Of a stretch of 21,454 nucleotides of DNA, positions 14,012 through 21,454 are shown piece by piece. Position 1 is the stretch's first letter. Every line of letters starts with the position of its first letter. The position numbers and the translations under genes are program-made. The notes under the pieces are model-generated. The model was not told where the DNA came from and ran no database searches. It was given only the letters and a program-made list of their open reading frames with translations. This DNA comes from a virus: positions 1 to 21,454 of IMG/VR virus record IMGVR_UViG_3300045912_000815; one strand, given 5' to 3'.

Positions 14012-15049
14012 ATGCGTTATTTGTGTGGGGGCATACTTTGCGCGCTGATGTTCACGCCGGCCACCTCGGCCCAAGGCGTGCGAATCGTCGGCGAGACCAA
14101 ATACCAACCACATTCGCTCGTGCGTTTGCGGGCTGAAGGTGTGGACGCCAAAGCCGCGCTACTGTGGCGGGTGCATCCATCGAAGGACGTGCAAAAGGCC
14201 ACGAGCCCGCGCGGCGTGCTGGAATTCGCCGCCCATCCGGGCACATACGAAGTCGAACTGCTCGTCATCACGAATGCCGTCGATGCGCTGCAGGTCGAGG
14301 AAGCGCGCATCACCGTCGAAATCGAATCCTGTGCGCCGGCACCACCGAAGCCTGATCCCGAACCGCCCGGCGACGGCAAGCTCGATCCGGTCGCGGCGCT
14401 CGGGCGCATTCGCTTTGGCAACGCCGGCTGCACGGCGACGGTGATCGGCCCGCGCCGGCCCGACGGTCGGTGGGACGTGCTCACCGCGGCGCACTGCGTC
14501 AGCGGTGTCGGCCAGCGCGGCACACTCATGCTCAAAGACGGCCGATCGCTGGGCCTCCGCGTGGTGATTCATCAACCGACGCCGGACGTGGCGTGGTGCG
14601 TGACCGACGAGGCGGTTGGCGACTTGCCGTTTGCGCTATTGGACGATGGTAATCCAGCGGTCAACACGCCAGTGTGGCACATGGGTTTTGGCGTCGATAA
14701 GCCGGGTAACCGCGAAGACGGCACCGTGGCCCAAGGCGAGAACGCCCAAGGCCAACTGCGGATGGTCCTCAGCGTATCTTCGGGTGATTCCGGCGGCGGC
14801 ATCTTTCGCGCTGACACAAATGAACTTGTCTCCACGGTTTGTTGTACCAGCGGCATGGCCCGAAGTGTGTCGATGTGGGGCGCATCAACCGAGGCAATTC
14901 GCAAGGCGCGACCCAAGGCCGAAATGGCCGAAGTCTGGGTGCCGATCCCGATTCCGATTTGTCAGGACGGCCAGCGCCAAGACGCCAATGACACCGAATG
15001 GACGCCATTGCCGATTCCGATCCGCACCGTTCGCGCAACCCAGGAGTGA
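14012..15049 (+). CDS. Exported trypsin-like (S1) serine protease inside the tail gene cluster
   Basis: This 345-residue protein starts at ATG 14012 (AAGGAG upstream), not in the longer upstream frame, because a signal peptide begins there (residues 1-20, hydrophobic core, ATSA end). Residues ~28-105 look like a beta-sandwich domain (possibly PKD-like), then a Pro-rich linker (109-120) and an S1 peptidase domain with His161 (LTAAHC), Asp192 (DVAWC) and Ser260 (SSGDSGGG). The C-terminus has repeated Pro-Ile motifs (VPIPIPIC, PLPIPIR). It should be secreted. It sits between tail tube and tail chaperone genes. Roles in virion maturation, host entry or exclusion of other phages are possible; none is shown. 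Confidence 0.88.
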   Translation: MRYLCGGILCALMFTPATSAQGVRIVGETKYQPHSLVRLRAEGVDAKAALLWRVHPSKDVQKATSPRGVLEFAAHPGTYEVELLVITNAVDALQVEEARITVEIESCAPAPPKPDPEPPGDGKLDPVAALGRIRFGNAGCTATVIGPRRPDGRWDVLTAAHCVSGVGQRGTLMLKDGRSLGLRVVIHQPTPDVAWCVTDEAVGDLPFALLDDGNPAVNTPVWHMGFGVDKPGNREDGTVAQGENAQGQLRMVLSVSSGDSGGGIFRADTNELVSTVCCTSGMARSVSMWGASTEAIRKARPKAEMAEVWVPIPIPICQDGQRQDANDTEWTPLPIPIRTVRATQE

Positions 15050-15052
15050 TTC

Positions 15053-15550
15053 ATGCGCAGCTTCACTGATAACCTTGGCCGAGCCTGGACGGTGACGATC
15101 AACGTCGCGGCGATCAAACGCGTGCGCGGCCTGGTCGGCGTTGATCTCTACAAGTTGGTCGATGATGGTTTCAAACCGCTGGCCGCGCTCGTTACCGATC
15201 CGGTGCAATTGGCCGACGTGCTCTATTGCCTGTGCAAGGACGAGGCCGAAGCCAAGCAAATCTCCGACGAGGACTTTGGTCGGGCGCTGGCCGGCGACGC
15301 CATCACCTTGGCGGCCGACGCATTCGTCGAGGAACTCATTGATTTTTTCCCCGACGCCCGGACGCGGACGAGCCTCAAGAAGGTGCTCGCGGCCGGGCGC
15401 TCAGTGCGGGACAAGCTGCTCGATCACGCGGAGTCATTGATAGAAACGCTCGATCCGACGGCCGAAGCGAATCGCTTGATCGCCTCGTTTGGGAACTCGC
15501 CGGCGTCGTCGGCATCGACCCCGGCCCGTTCACCCTCCGCGAACTCGTGA
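15053..15550 (+). CDS. Tail assembly chaperone (gpG-like)
   Basis: The product is 165 residues long, starting 3 bases after the protease gene. The first ~140 residues are alpha-helical with a tail-chaperone look (AAIKRVRGLVGVDLYKLVDD, LADVLYCLCKDEAEAKQISDEDF, LIDFFPDARTRTSLKKVL). The last ~20 residues are low-complexity Ser/Pro/Ala and lie where the next gene's frame is already coding. By position between tail tube and tape measure it is the gpG analogue that coats the tape measure during tail assembly. Confidence 0.72.
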   Translation: MRSFTDNLGRAWTVTINVAAIKRVRGLVGVDLYKLVDDGFKPLAALVTDPVQLADVLYCLCKDEAEAKQISDEDFGRALAGDAITLAADAFVEELIDFFPDARTRTSLKKVLAAGRSVRDKLLDHAESLIETLDPTAEANRLIASFGNSPASSASTPARSPSANS

Positions 15551-15762
15551 TCATGGCCGAGGCCAAGAACCGGCAAGCCTGGGCGCACACCTCGGCGCTC
15601 TTGGCATTGATCGCCAACTGTCACCGCGATCCAAAGAAGACACGGCCGTTCCAGCCGGCCGACTTTCATCCGCACGAAAAACACCGCAAGCCCACCCCGA
15701 TGAAGGTCGGCATCGCAGTCTTGAAGCAAGTGTTCGTTGAACGTCCGGTTGCCAAAGGATGA
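15547..15762 (+). CDS. Tail assembly chaperone partner (gpT-like)
   Basis: The product is 71 residues long from GTG 15547, which overlaps the gpG-like stop (GTGA); an ATG at 15553 is the alternative. Coding-like sequence in this frame begins earlier, from about 15469 (LVWELAGVVGIDPGPFTLREL), so the real product may be a frameshifted fusion with gpG rather than an independent protein. AWAHTSALLALIANCHRDPKKTRPFQPADFHP is the recognisable core of such chaperone extensions. It would bridge tape measure and tube subunits. Confidence 0.65.
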   Translation: MIMAEAKNRQAWAHTSALLALIANCHRDPKKTRPFQPADFHPHEKHRKPTPMKVGIAVLKQVFVERPVAKG

Positions 15763-16748
15763 TGGAACCGATCGCTAATCAGGATGGGATTTTGTCCGAT
15801 GCGAACGCCAGCACTCCGCTGGCCAGCAAGCGCAATCGACTGCGGTCGATTGTGGAAAAGCTGGGCCCGACGGCTTCATCAGCAGACATCCGCCAGGAGG
15901 CATATCGCGTCGGATTCGGCGTTGTTAGTAGCAGCATGTTGGTCCATGTGCGCAACGAGCTTTGGCCGGACCGCCCGCGCCGTGCTGGTCGCCGATCGGC
16001 CAGCTACGACGCGACGGCCATGCACTTGCCCGAGTCCGTGGACGGGTTGCCGCGCTGTCCTTCCTGCGACTCAACGGAATTACGAGTGCGTCAAGTCGCA
16101 CGGTTGGGTGATGGGATGGCTCGTCGCGGCCGCGTGTGCAAATCGTGTGGAGAGCGATGGCAATCGATCGAGCCGGTCGAAAGGACCCAAATGCATGTCC
16201 GACGCCGCAAGGCGATGTTGGCCACGCAGAAACAATGTTCGACCTGTCGCCGTACCCTGCCGGTCGCCGCCTTCTCAAAAAAGGCCAACGACGTGCATTT
16301 GTACCGCTCAAGCTGCCGAGAGTGCCTTAACCAGAAACGCGCCGATCTTTATCTGAAGCGATTATTGAACGGATACTGTTGGAGCCTGGATCAGTACCTG
16401 GCGCTCTTTGACCGACAACACGGCCGCTGCGCTATTTGCGGCGAGAATGGTTTCGATGGCCTAGGACGGTCGATCCGCCCTTGCCGATTCCTGTGCATCG
16501 ATCACAGTCATGTGACCGGCCGCATTCGTGGATTGCTCTGCGATAAATGCAACTTGGGAATCGGCAACTTCAACGACGATCCACAACGGCTGCACCGTGC
16601 GGCAATGTACCTGCGCCGCGCTCGTAGTGCAGTGGACCAAGATTACCCCTCATTGAGAAAGGAGGGACTCTGTCATGGCAGCCACTGCGAGCGGCATCCG
16701 TGCGGGGTCGGCGTTTCGTCGAACTCTACGTCAAAGACAACCGACTGA
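15759..16748 (+). CDS. Winged-helix / zinc-ribbon / endonuclease VII-like HNH protein
   Basis: The product is 329 residues long, with an ATGA overlap with the gpT-like gene. Three parts are visible: a helix-turn-helix-like N-terminus (about 22-75), an NrdR-style zinc ribbon (about 98-140, CPSC ... CKSC), and a recombination endonuclease VII domain (about 155-290) with CSTC/CREC and CAIC/CDKC zinc pairs and the catalytic DHSH. Enzymes of this family cut branched DNA and help trim DNA before packaging. The last ~35 residues overlap the next gene's ribosome binding site and start and look non-native, so the original stop may have been lost by a frame change. Confidence 0.8.
   Translation: MMEPIANQDGILSDANASTPLASKRNRLRSIVEKLGPTASSADIRQEAYRVGFGVVSSSMLVHVRNELWPDRPRRAGRRSASYDATAMHLPESVDGLPRCPSCDSTELRVRQVARLGDGMARRGRVCKSCGERWQSIEPVERTQMHVRRRKAMLATQKQCSTCRRTLPVAAFSKKANDVHLYRSSCRECLNQKRADLYLKRLLNGYCWSLDQYLALFDRQHGRCAICGENGFDGLGRSIRPCRFLCIDHSHVTGRIRGLLCDKCNLGIGNFNDDPQRLHRAAMYLRRARSAVDQDYPSLRKEGLCHGSHCERHPCGVGVSSNSTSKTTD
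16675..16719 (+). other. Displaced N-terminus of the tape-measure gene (other frame)
   Basis: GGAGG at 16661-16665 with 9 bases to the ATG at 16675 is the expected start. It encodes MAATASGIRAGSAF, then the frame becomes unlike the family. Coding continues one frame over as FVELYVKDNR. A single extra base near 16717 (or a +1 shift at TTT-C) joins them. Confidence 0.55.
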
Positions 16749-18637
16749 CGAAGGGCCTCGCCGCTGCTTCCCAGAAGCTCATGGCGTTTGGCGCGGGACT
16801 CACTTCGCTCGGAACGAAATTAGCCGGCATCGGCACGGCGCTGACAACGCCGTTTGTCCTTGCTGCCAAGTCGTTTGCCGATATGGGCAGCGAACTGGTA
16901 GACATGAGTCAGCGCACCGGCGTGTCGGCCGAAGCGCTGTCTGAGCTCGGCTACGCCGCCGAACAATCGGGCGCGGACCTGGAAACGCTCGAAGGCGGCC
17001 TGCGAAAGATGCAGAAGTTCGTCGTCGGGGCGGCCGGTGGGTCGAAAGAAGCACGCGACGCGCTCGGCAAACTCGGTCTCTCCGTGGCCGACTTTAAGGC
17101 GCTCGCACCCGAGGATCAATTCAAACTTATCGCCGATCGATTGGCGGGAATCGCGAACCCAACCCAACGCGCGGCTCTGGCAATGGAGGTGTTCGGCAAA
17201 TCGGGCACCAAGTTGCTACCCCTGTTTGCCGATGGCGCTCAAGGCATTGAAGCCTTGCAACAGAAGGCCCGCGATCTCGGTCTCACCATCTCCAACGAAG
17301 ACGCGGCCGCCGCCGAAGAGTTTGGCGACACACTGGACACATTGTGGAAGGTGATCAAGCGGGCAGCCTTCGTGGTCGGTTCGGCGCTCGCGCCAGCGCT
17401 CAAGGACTTGGCCGAATGGCTCACTCGCGCCGCGAAGTACGTGATCGATTGGATTAACCAGAACCGCGAGTTGATCGTCACCGTGTTCAAGGTCGCGGCC
17501 GCCGTCGCGGCTGCTGGAATCGCGCTGATCGGCATCGGCGCGGCCGTCTCGTTTATCGGTTCGGCCATTGGTGGCGCGGTCGCGCTAATCTCCGGCATTG
17601 GCACCGTACTCGGCGTCTTGCTCAACCCGATCACGCTGGTGATCGCAGCGCTCGGCGGTCTCGTTGCCTACCTGCTGTACACGAGTGAAGCCGGGGCCAA
17701 GGCGCTCGATTGGTTGGGCGAGCGATTCGGCGGACTTCGAGATACTGCGCTCGCTGCCTGGGAAGGCATCTCCGATGCCTTGGCCGCCGGCGATCTCGGC
17801 TTGGCGGCGAAGATCGCCTGGCTCGCGCTCAAGATGGAGTTCCAAAAGGGCATCCTTTGGCTCGAGGAGAAGTGGATCGACTTCAAGAACTTCTTCATCG
17901 ACACCTTCTACAAGGCGGTCTATGGCCTCGCGAGTTTCCTCAACGACGCTTGGGCCGGCATCCAAGTCGCGTGGGTCGAGACGGTGGCCTTCCTCGGCAA
18001 CACCTGGACCAACTTCATCAGCGTGCTGCAAAAGGGATGGAACCGCTTCAGCGGCTTCTTCCAGAAAGTGTGGGCGAAGGTTAAGAGCGTATTCACCGGC
18101 GGTGATGCTGACGCCGAGATCGCGCAGATCAACGAGCAAGTCGCTGCCGAAGACAACGCGATCAACTCCCGGCGCGACGCGGCCATCAACGACCGTGAAA
18201 CCGAACGCCAGCGCCGGCGCAAAGCGATAGAAGCCGACCGCGCTGGCGTCGAAGGCGAACTCGGCCGAATGCAAGAAGCCGAACGCGCCGAGCGCGAGGC
18301 GAAGAAGCAAGCCGCGTTAAAAGAGACCGGCGACGCCTTGGCGGAAGCGAAACAAGAGTTCGACGACGCATTGGCCGAAGCCAAGCGCAAGCGCGAAGAG
18401 GCCGATGCGGCAAAGTCTCCCGACCGCATGAAGAAGCCGGACTTCCCCGAACTCGACGAAGTGGCCGATACCGCCCGCGCCAAGGTGGATGTGCAAGGCA
18501 CATTCAACGCGATGGGCGTCCGTGGGTTCGGCGCGGACTCACTCAACGAACGCACGGCTAAGGCCGCCGAACAAACCGCCGCCAACACCAAGCGTCTGGT
18601 GCAGGAAGCGCAAAACGGCGGTTTGGTCTTCGCATGA
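16700..18637 (+). CDS. Tail tape measure protein
   Basis: The product is 645 residues long from GTG 16700; this start has only a weak ribosome binding site and the true N-terminus is probably at 16675 in the adjacent frame. Typical features are an N-terminal helical repeat region (RRFVELYVKDNRLTKGLAAASQKL), a tape-measure core (FADMGSELVDMSQRTGVSAEALSELGYAAEQSG...), hydrophobic, possibly membrane-spanning segments (about 257-327), and a charged coiled coil (about 467-573). It sets tail length and enters the cell envelope during DNA injection. It is short for the family, predicting a short tail by the usual length rule. Confidence 0.85.
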   Translation: MRGRRFVELYVKDNRLTKGLAAASQKLMAFGAGLTSLGTKLAGIGTALTTPFVLAAKSFADMGSELVDMSQRTGVSAEALSELGYAAEQSGADLETLEGGLRKMQKFVVGAAGGSKEARDALGKLGLSVADFKALAPEDQFKLIADRLAGIANPTQRAALAMEVFGKSGTKLLPLFADGAQGIEALQQKARDLGLTISNEDAAAAEEFGDTLDTLWKVIKRAAFVVGSALAPALKDLAEWLTRAAKYVIDWINQNRELIVTVFKVAAAVAAAGIALIGIGAAVSFIGSAIGGAVALISGIGTVLGVLLNPITLVIAALGGLVAYLLYTSEAGAKALDWLGERFGGLRDTALAAWEGISDALAAGDLGLAAKIAWLALKMEFQKGILWLEEKWIDFKNFFIDTFYKAVYGLASFLNDAWAGIQVAWVETVAFLGNTWTNFISVLQKGWNRFSGFFQKVWAKVKSVFTGGDADAEIAQINEQVAAEDNAINSRRDAAINDRETERQRRRKAIEADRAGVEGELGRMQEAERAEREAKKQAALKETGDALAEAKQEFDDALAEAKRKREEADAAKSPDRMKKPDFPELDEVADTARAKVDVQGTFNAMGVRGFGADSLNERTAKAAEQTAANTKRLVQEAQNGGLVFA

Positions 18638-18644
18638 GGAACTC

Positions 18645-19436
18645 ATGGCGATCATTATCGAGACGTTTGAAAGCCGTGAAGCGACTGTGGGGGTCGAGAG
18701 CCCGTCAGTTGATTTGCAGTTCATCGTGCTCGGCACGGAACTGGATGTCGATGTCCGCGCGTTGGTCGAAGCCACGATCCCGGCGATCTACGCGGGGCTG
18801 TTCTTCCAGAACTATCACATCGCCCACCAGGGCGGCGGCGTGTGGGAAGTGTCGGCGCGGTACGGCAAGGTCGAACCGAAGGAAGCCGGCGAGTCGTCAT
18901 ACTCGTTCGACACCGGCGGCGGCACGCAGAAGATCACGCAGAGTTTGGAGACGGTTGATAGCTACGCGCCGCCGGGCGACGACCCTCCGGACTTCCAAGG
19001 CGCGATCGGCGTCGGCACCGACAGCGTCGAAGGCACCGACGTCACGGTGCCGGTATTCAACTTCACTGAGACGCACTACATTCCGGCCGCGCTGGTGACC
19101 GGCGGTTACAAAGCAACGCTTTTTTACCTCACCGGCAAAGTGAATGGCGGCCCGTTCAAGGGCTTCGCGCCGGGCGAGGTGCTGTTCCTCGGCGCGTCCG
19201 GATCGTTACGCGGGGCGGAAGACTGGGAAATCGCCTTCAAGTTCGCCGCTAGCCCGAATGCCGTGGGCCTCTCGGTGGGCGACATCACCGGCATCGAAAA
19301 GGAGGGTTGGCAATACATGTGGGTGCGCTACGCCGACGCCGAAAACGCCGACACGTTGGTGAAGCAACCAACGGCAGCCTACGTCGAGCGAGTTTACGAG
19401 TACGGCGACTTCTCGTTGCTCGGGATCGGAGTCTAG
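18645..19436 (+). CDS. Conserved phage tail-region protein of unknown function
   Basis: The product is 263 residues long from ATG 18645 (GAGGA 4 bases upstream), not from earlier codons in the same frame that lie inside the tape-measure gene. It begins ETFESREATVGVESPSVDLQFIVLGT, with a beta-rich body (GGGVWEVSARYG; HYIPAALVTGGYKATLFYLTG) and a Phe/Gly-rich C-terminus. No signal peptide is seen. Position straight after the tape measure suggests a distal-tail or baseplate component. No family name can be given with confidence. Confidence 0.65.
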   Translation: MAIIIETFESREATVGVESPSVDLQFIVLGTELDVDVRALVEATIPAIYAGLFFQNYHIAHQGGGVWEVSARYGKVEPKEAGESSYSFDTGGGTQKITQSLETVDSYAPPGDDPPDFQGAIGVGTDSVEGTDVTVPVFNFTETHYIPAALVTGGYKATLFYLTGKVNGGPFKGFAPGEVLFLGASGSLRGAEDWEIAFKFAASPNAVGLSVGDITGIEKEGWQYMWVRYADAENADTLVKQPTAAYVERVYEYGDFSLLGIGV

Positions 19437-19437
19437 G

Positions 19438-20121
19438 ATGGGTGGCGACCCGTTCAAAAAAGTGCTGCCGGGCCAGCGGCTCAGCATCCCGGCCGAAGCG
19501 TTCAACGGCTTCATCGACGCCGCCGCCTACGTTCGCGCTCGTCAACACAACGCGGACACCGAGGCGGCTGATTCGTTCCGACAAACGAGCATTGTCCGAG
19601 TGCGCAACACGACCGACGAACCGGTGCCGCGCTTTGGCGTCCTGACGTTGGGCGACTCGATCATCCAGCCCGAGGACAACGAGTCGGAATTCAAGAACAC
19701 GGTCGCCTTCGACGGCAGCAAACCCGAAGACCCGGTCGAGCCGGGCAAGTACGCCATCCTGTTGGAACCGCTCGACAAGGACACGATCGGTCGCGGCATC
19801 GTCGCCGGCGTTACGCCGGTGAAGCTCAAGGTTAACCCGGAACAACTCTACGACTTCGCCGAGGTTGAGAAGGACACGACCGCGCGGCTCATCAACGTGC
19901 CGCACGGTTCGGGGCGAGTGCTGTGGGTCGAAGACAACGAAGAGGAAGAACGTTGGGCGGTCGTGCGGATTGAGCCGGCCGACTTCCAGGCCCATGTCTT
20001 CATCCAGAGCAACAAGCCCGACGACGAGGGTTTTTATCCGGGTGTGGTCCAGCGCTACAAGGTGGCAACCGGCGAATGGGAAACGCTCTTTGACTGCAAG
20101 GTGCTCGACATCAACCAATGA
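19438..20121 (+). CDS. Conserved phage tail-region protein of unknown function
   Basis: The product is 227 residues long, starting one base after the upstream stop. It opens DPFKKVLPGQRLSIPAEAFNGFIDAA, followed by a strongly acidic beta-rich body with repeated short Pro/Gly turns (FGVLTLGDSI; YAILLEPLDKDTIGRGIVAGV). No catalytic motif or transmembrane segment is seen. It lies between an unknown tail gene and the Ser-Gly-repeat protein, so a tip or fibre-attachment role is plausible. Function is not established. Confidence 0.65.
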   Translation: MGGDPFKKVLPGQRLSIPAEAFNGFIDAAAYVRARQHNADTEAADSFRQTSIVRVRNTTDEPVPRFGVLTLGDSIIQPEDNESEFKNTVAFDGSKPEDPVEPGKYAILLEPLDKDTIGRGIVAGVTPVKLKVNPEQLYDFAEVEKDTTARLINVPHGSGRVLWVEDNEEEERWAVVRIEPADFQAHVFIQSNKPDDEGFYPGVVQRYKVATGEWETLFDCKVLDINQ

Positions 20122-21454
20122 TCGATCAGCAACGAATTCTGGCGCGCTACCTCGGCATGAAAGGCGACAAGCCCGTCATGTCGTTCGCTTGCATCGGCTT
20201 ATCCATCGAGTCGGGCAAAGGCGTGCTAATGCGCTTCCTCGGCATGCTCGACGATTTGCCGCTCTACGGCTTCTCGACCTGCGAGTTCCCGCGCATGGGC
20301 CGATACCTCGTGCGCTTCGTCGGAATGACGGCGACGAACTTACCGCTGTATGCGCTAGCGTGTTGCTCAGAATCGATGAGCGGTTCGTCGGGCAGCTCTG
20401 GAGAGAGTGGCTCCTCGGGTGAAAGCTATGGCTCCGGCGAATCGTTCGGTTCCTCGGGTGCATCGGGCGAAAGCGGATCGTCGGGTGACAGTTCAGGCCC
20501 CGGTGAATCGGCGGGATCGTCCGGCGGGTCGGGTGAAAGCTCTGGGCTCAGTGGATCTTCGGGTCAACTCGGTTCATCGGGCGATAGTTCTGGGCCAGGC
20601 GAATCATCTGGGCTCGCAGGTTCGTCGGGTGACAGCGGCCTGTCGGGAGGAAGTGCGTCAGGTTCCGGTTCGCAAGTTGGCAGTGGTTCGGGCTCCGCGT
20701 CGGGTGCTGGATCAGGATCGCCAAGCGGTAGTGGTGCTTCCGGGAGCCAAGGTGCCTCAGGCAGTGGCAGTGCGGCGGGCAGCGGTAGCGGAGTTGGAAG
20801 TGGTTCCGGCGGTGGCTCGGGCGGCAGTGGTTCTGGTGTTGGTTCAGGGTCAGGTGCTGGTGGTAGTGGATCAGGCGCGGGAAGCGGCGCAGGTTCCGGT
20901 AGTGGCGTATCGGGAATCAAATCGGGTTCCGGTGCGAGTGGTCAAGGATCGGGAGGTTCAGGCCTCGGCAGCAACGCGGGCAGCGGTTCCGGAGTTGGCT
21001 CAGGTTCCGGTGCCAGCGGCAGTGGCTCCGGCCCCGGTGCTTCGGGCTCAGGGCCGGGAGCGAGCGGCAGCGGCGCAGGCAGTGGGAGCGGACGTGGCGG
21101 TTCTGGATCGGGCAACGGATCGGGGAGCGGTTGCTCGTGTCCGGAATATCCGTGGGAACCGACCGAAGTCGATGGTGGCACGTGGACCGACGACGACTGG
21201 ACCATGCGCTTCCACTTCCCCGAAAAGCCGGAAGCCGAAGCCCTACCGTCGGGCATGGCCACGCGGCACAAATGTCTGTGCGCTGAAACTGACTTGGCCA
21301 TCGCGATCACCGCGTCCGACACGCCGGACGACAACACATACGCCGAGGTGCGTGTCGACGATGAGCTTGTCGCCTCGATCGAGACCGGTGGCACGACGAC
21401 GATCACACTTCAACCAGGCGAGTACGAGATCGAGCTATCCGCCGGCGCGCTCAA
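20118..21454 (+). CDS. Ser-Gly-rich repeat protein, probable tail fibre or surface protein (3' partial)
   Basis: The frame opens at an ATG overlapping the upstream stop (ATGA) and runs off the window, giving 445 codons. Residues ~1-86 contain three degenerate copies of an Arg-Tyr/Phe-Leu/Val-Gly-Met unit (RYLGM, RFLGM, RFVGM) each ending near Cys. Residues ~88-338 are almost only Ser and Gly with scattered Ala, Glu, Asp and Val. From about 339 a CSCPEYPWEPTE segment starts a globular, acidic, beta-rich domain with HKCLCAET. The low-complexity part is probably a flexible spacer. A tail-fibre or tip role is inferred from position. Confidence 0.75.
   Translation, partial: MIDQQRILARYLGMKGDKPVMSFACIGLSIESGKGVLMRFLGMLDDLPLYGFSTCEFPRMGRYLVRFVGMTATNLPLYALACCSESMSGSSGSSGESGSSGESYGSGESFGSSGASGESGSSGDSSGPGESAGSSGGSGESSGLSGSSGQLGSSGDSSGPGESSGLAGSSGDSGLSGGSASGSGSQVGSGSGSASGAGSGSPSGSGASGSQGASGSGSAAGSGSGVGSGSGGGSGGSGSGVGSGSGAGGSGSGAGSGAGSGSGVSGIKSGSGASGQGSGGSGLGSNAGSGSGVGSGSGASGSGSGPGASGSGPGASGSGAGSGSGRGGSGSGNGSGSGCSCPEYPWEPTEVDGGTWTDDDWTMRFHFPEKPEAEALPSGMATRHKCLCAETDLAIAITASDTPDDNTYAEVRVDDELVASIETGGTTTITLQPGEYEIELSAGAL
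20379..21131 (+). repeat. Ser-Gly coding low-complexity repeat
   Basis: About 250 codons of near-continuous Ser/Gly units with varied codons (tcg, tca, tcc, agc, agt; ggt, ggc, gga, ggg), so the repetition is kept at protein more than DNA level. The first third favours units with Glu or Asp (SSGESG); the rest is SG and SGSGAG. Confidence 0.8.

Noticed and set aside
15343-15349. T TTT TTC as a proven programmed frameshift site
   Set aside because: The pattern fits, but the following -1 frame is not protein-like for over 100 bases, and the sequence encodes a plausible DFFP stretch in gpG. It is kept only as a candidate.
20379-21131. CRISPR-like or minisatellite array
   Set aside because: There is no fixed repeat length or unique spacers; the repetition is Ser-Gly coding with varied codons in one open frame.
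20564-21406. Long Pro-rich ORFs on the minus strand
   Set aside because: They are the antisense of the Ser-Gly repeat; Gly/Ser codons read backwards give Pro, Ala and Glu. No ribosome binding sites support them.

Overview
The window looks like part of a siphovirus-type prophage (lambda/HK97-like head and tail genes) in a GC-rich bacterium. The gene style points to a planctomycete host: prohead protease fused to major capsid protein, two DUF2190 decoration proteins, an endonuclease VII gene among the tail genes, and a Ser-Gly-rich protein after two conserved proteins of unknown function. That host call is an inference. No rRNA, tRNA or CRISPR array is visible.

Left edge (3-3151): a large serine recombinase, cut by the window start, runs in frame into the C-terminal part of a GpA-like large terminase, beginning at the Walker B region. 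The best reading is that a recombinase-bearing element inserted into the terminase gene, with its end near 1569. A small NrdR-like zinc-ribbon gene follows by ATGA overlap.

Cargo island (about 3152-8020): this stretch separates the terminase end from the gpW-like and portal genes. Leftward runs an operon of ECF-type sigma factor, small acidic protein and ImmA/IrrE-type metallopeptidase (5303 to 3360). Rightward runs a tight operon of ubiquitin-like protein, E2-like protein, JAB/JAMM-like peptidase and E1-like adenylyltransferase (5520 to 7456). The shared control region carries the same composite motif twice, once facing each operon: a 13-mer, three variable bases, then GTATTCC. This suggests the two operons share control, with the sigma factor or its partners driving a ubiquitin-like conjugation system that is probably antiviral. 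About 560 bases downstream hold only a possible minus-strand gene remnant.

Head module (8021-12676): gpW-like joining protein, lambda-type portal, protease-capsid fusion, two tandem DUF2190 proteins and a probable head-tail joining protein. Tail module (12677-21454): tail completion proteins, tail tube protein, an exported trypsin-like serine protease, tail assembly chaperone genes, endonuclease VII, tape measure (its N-terminus apparently lies in another frame), two conserved proteins of unknown function, and a large Ser-Gly-repeat protein that runs off the right end.
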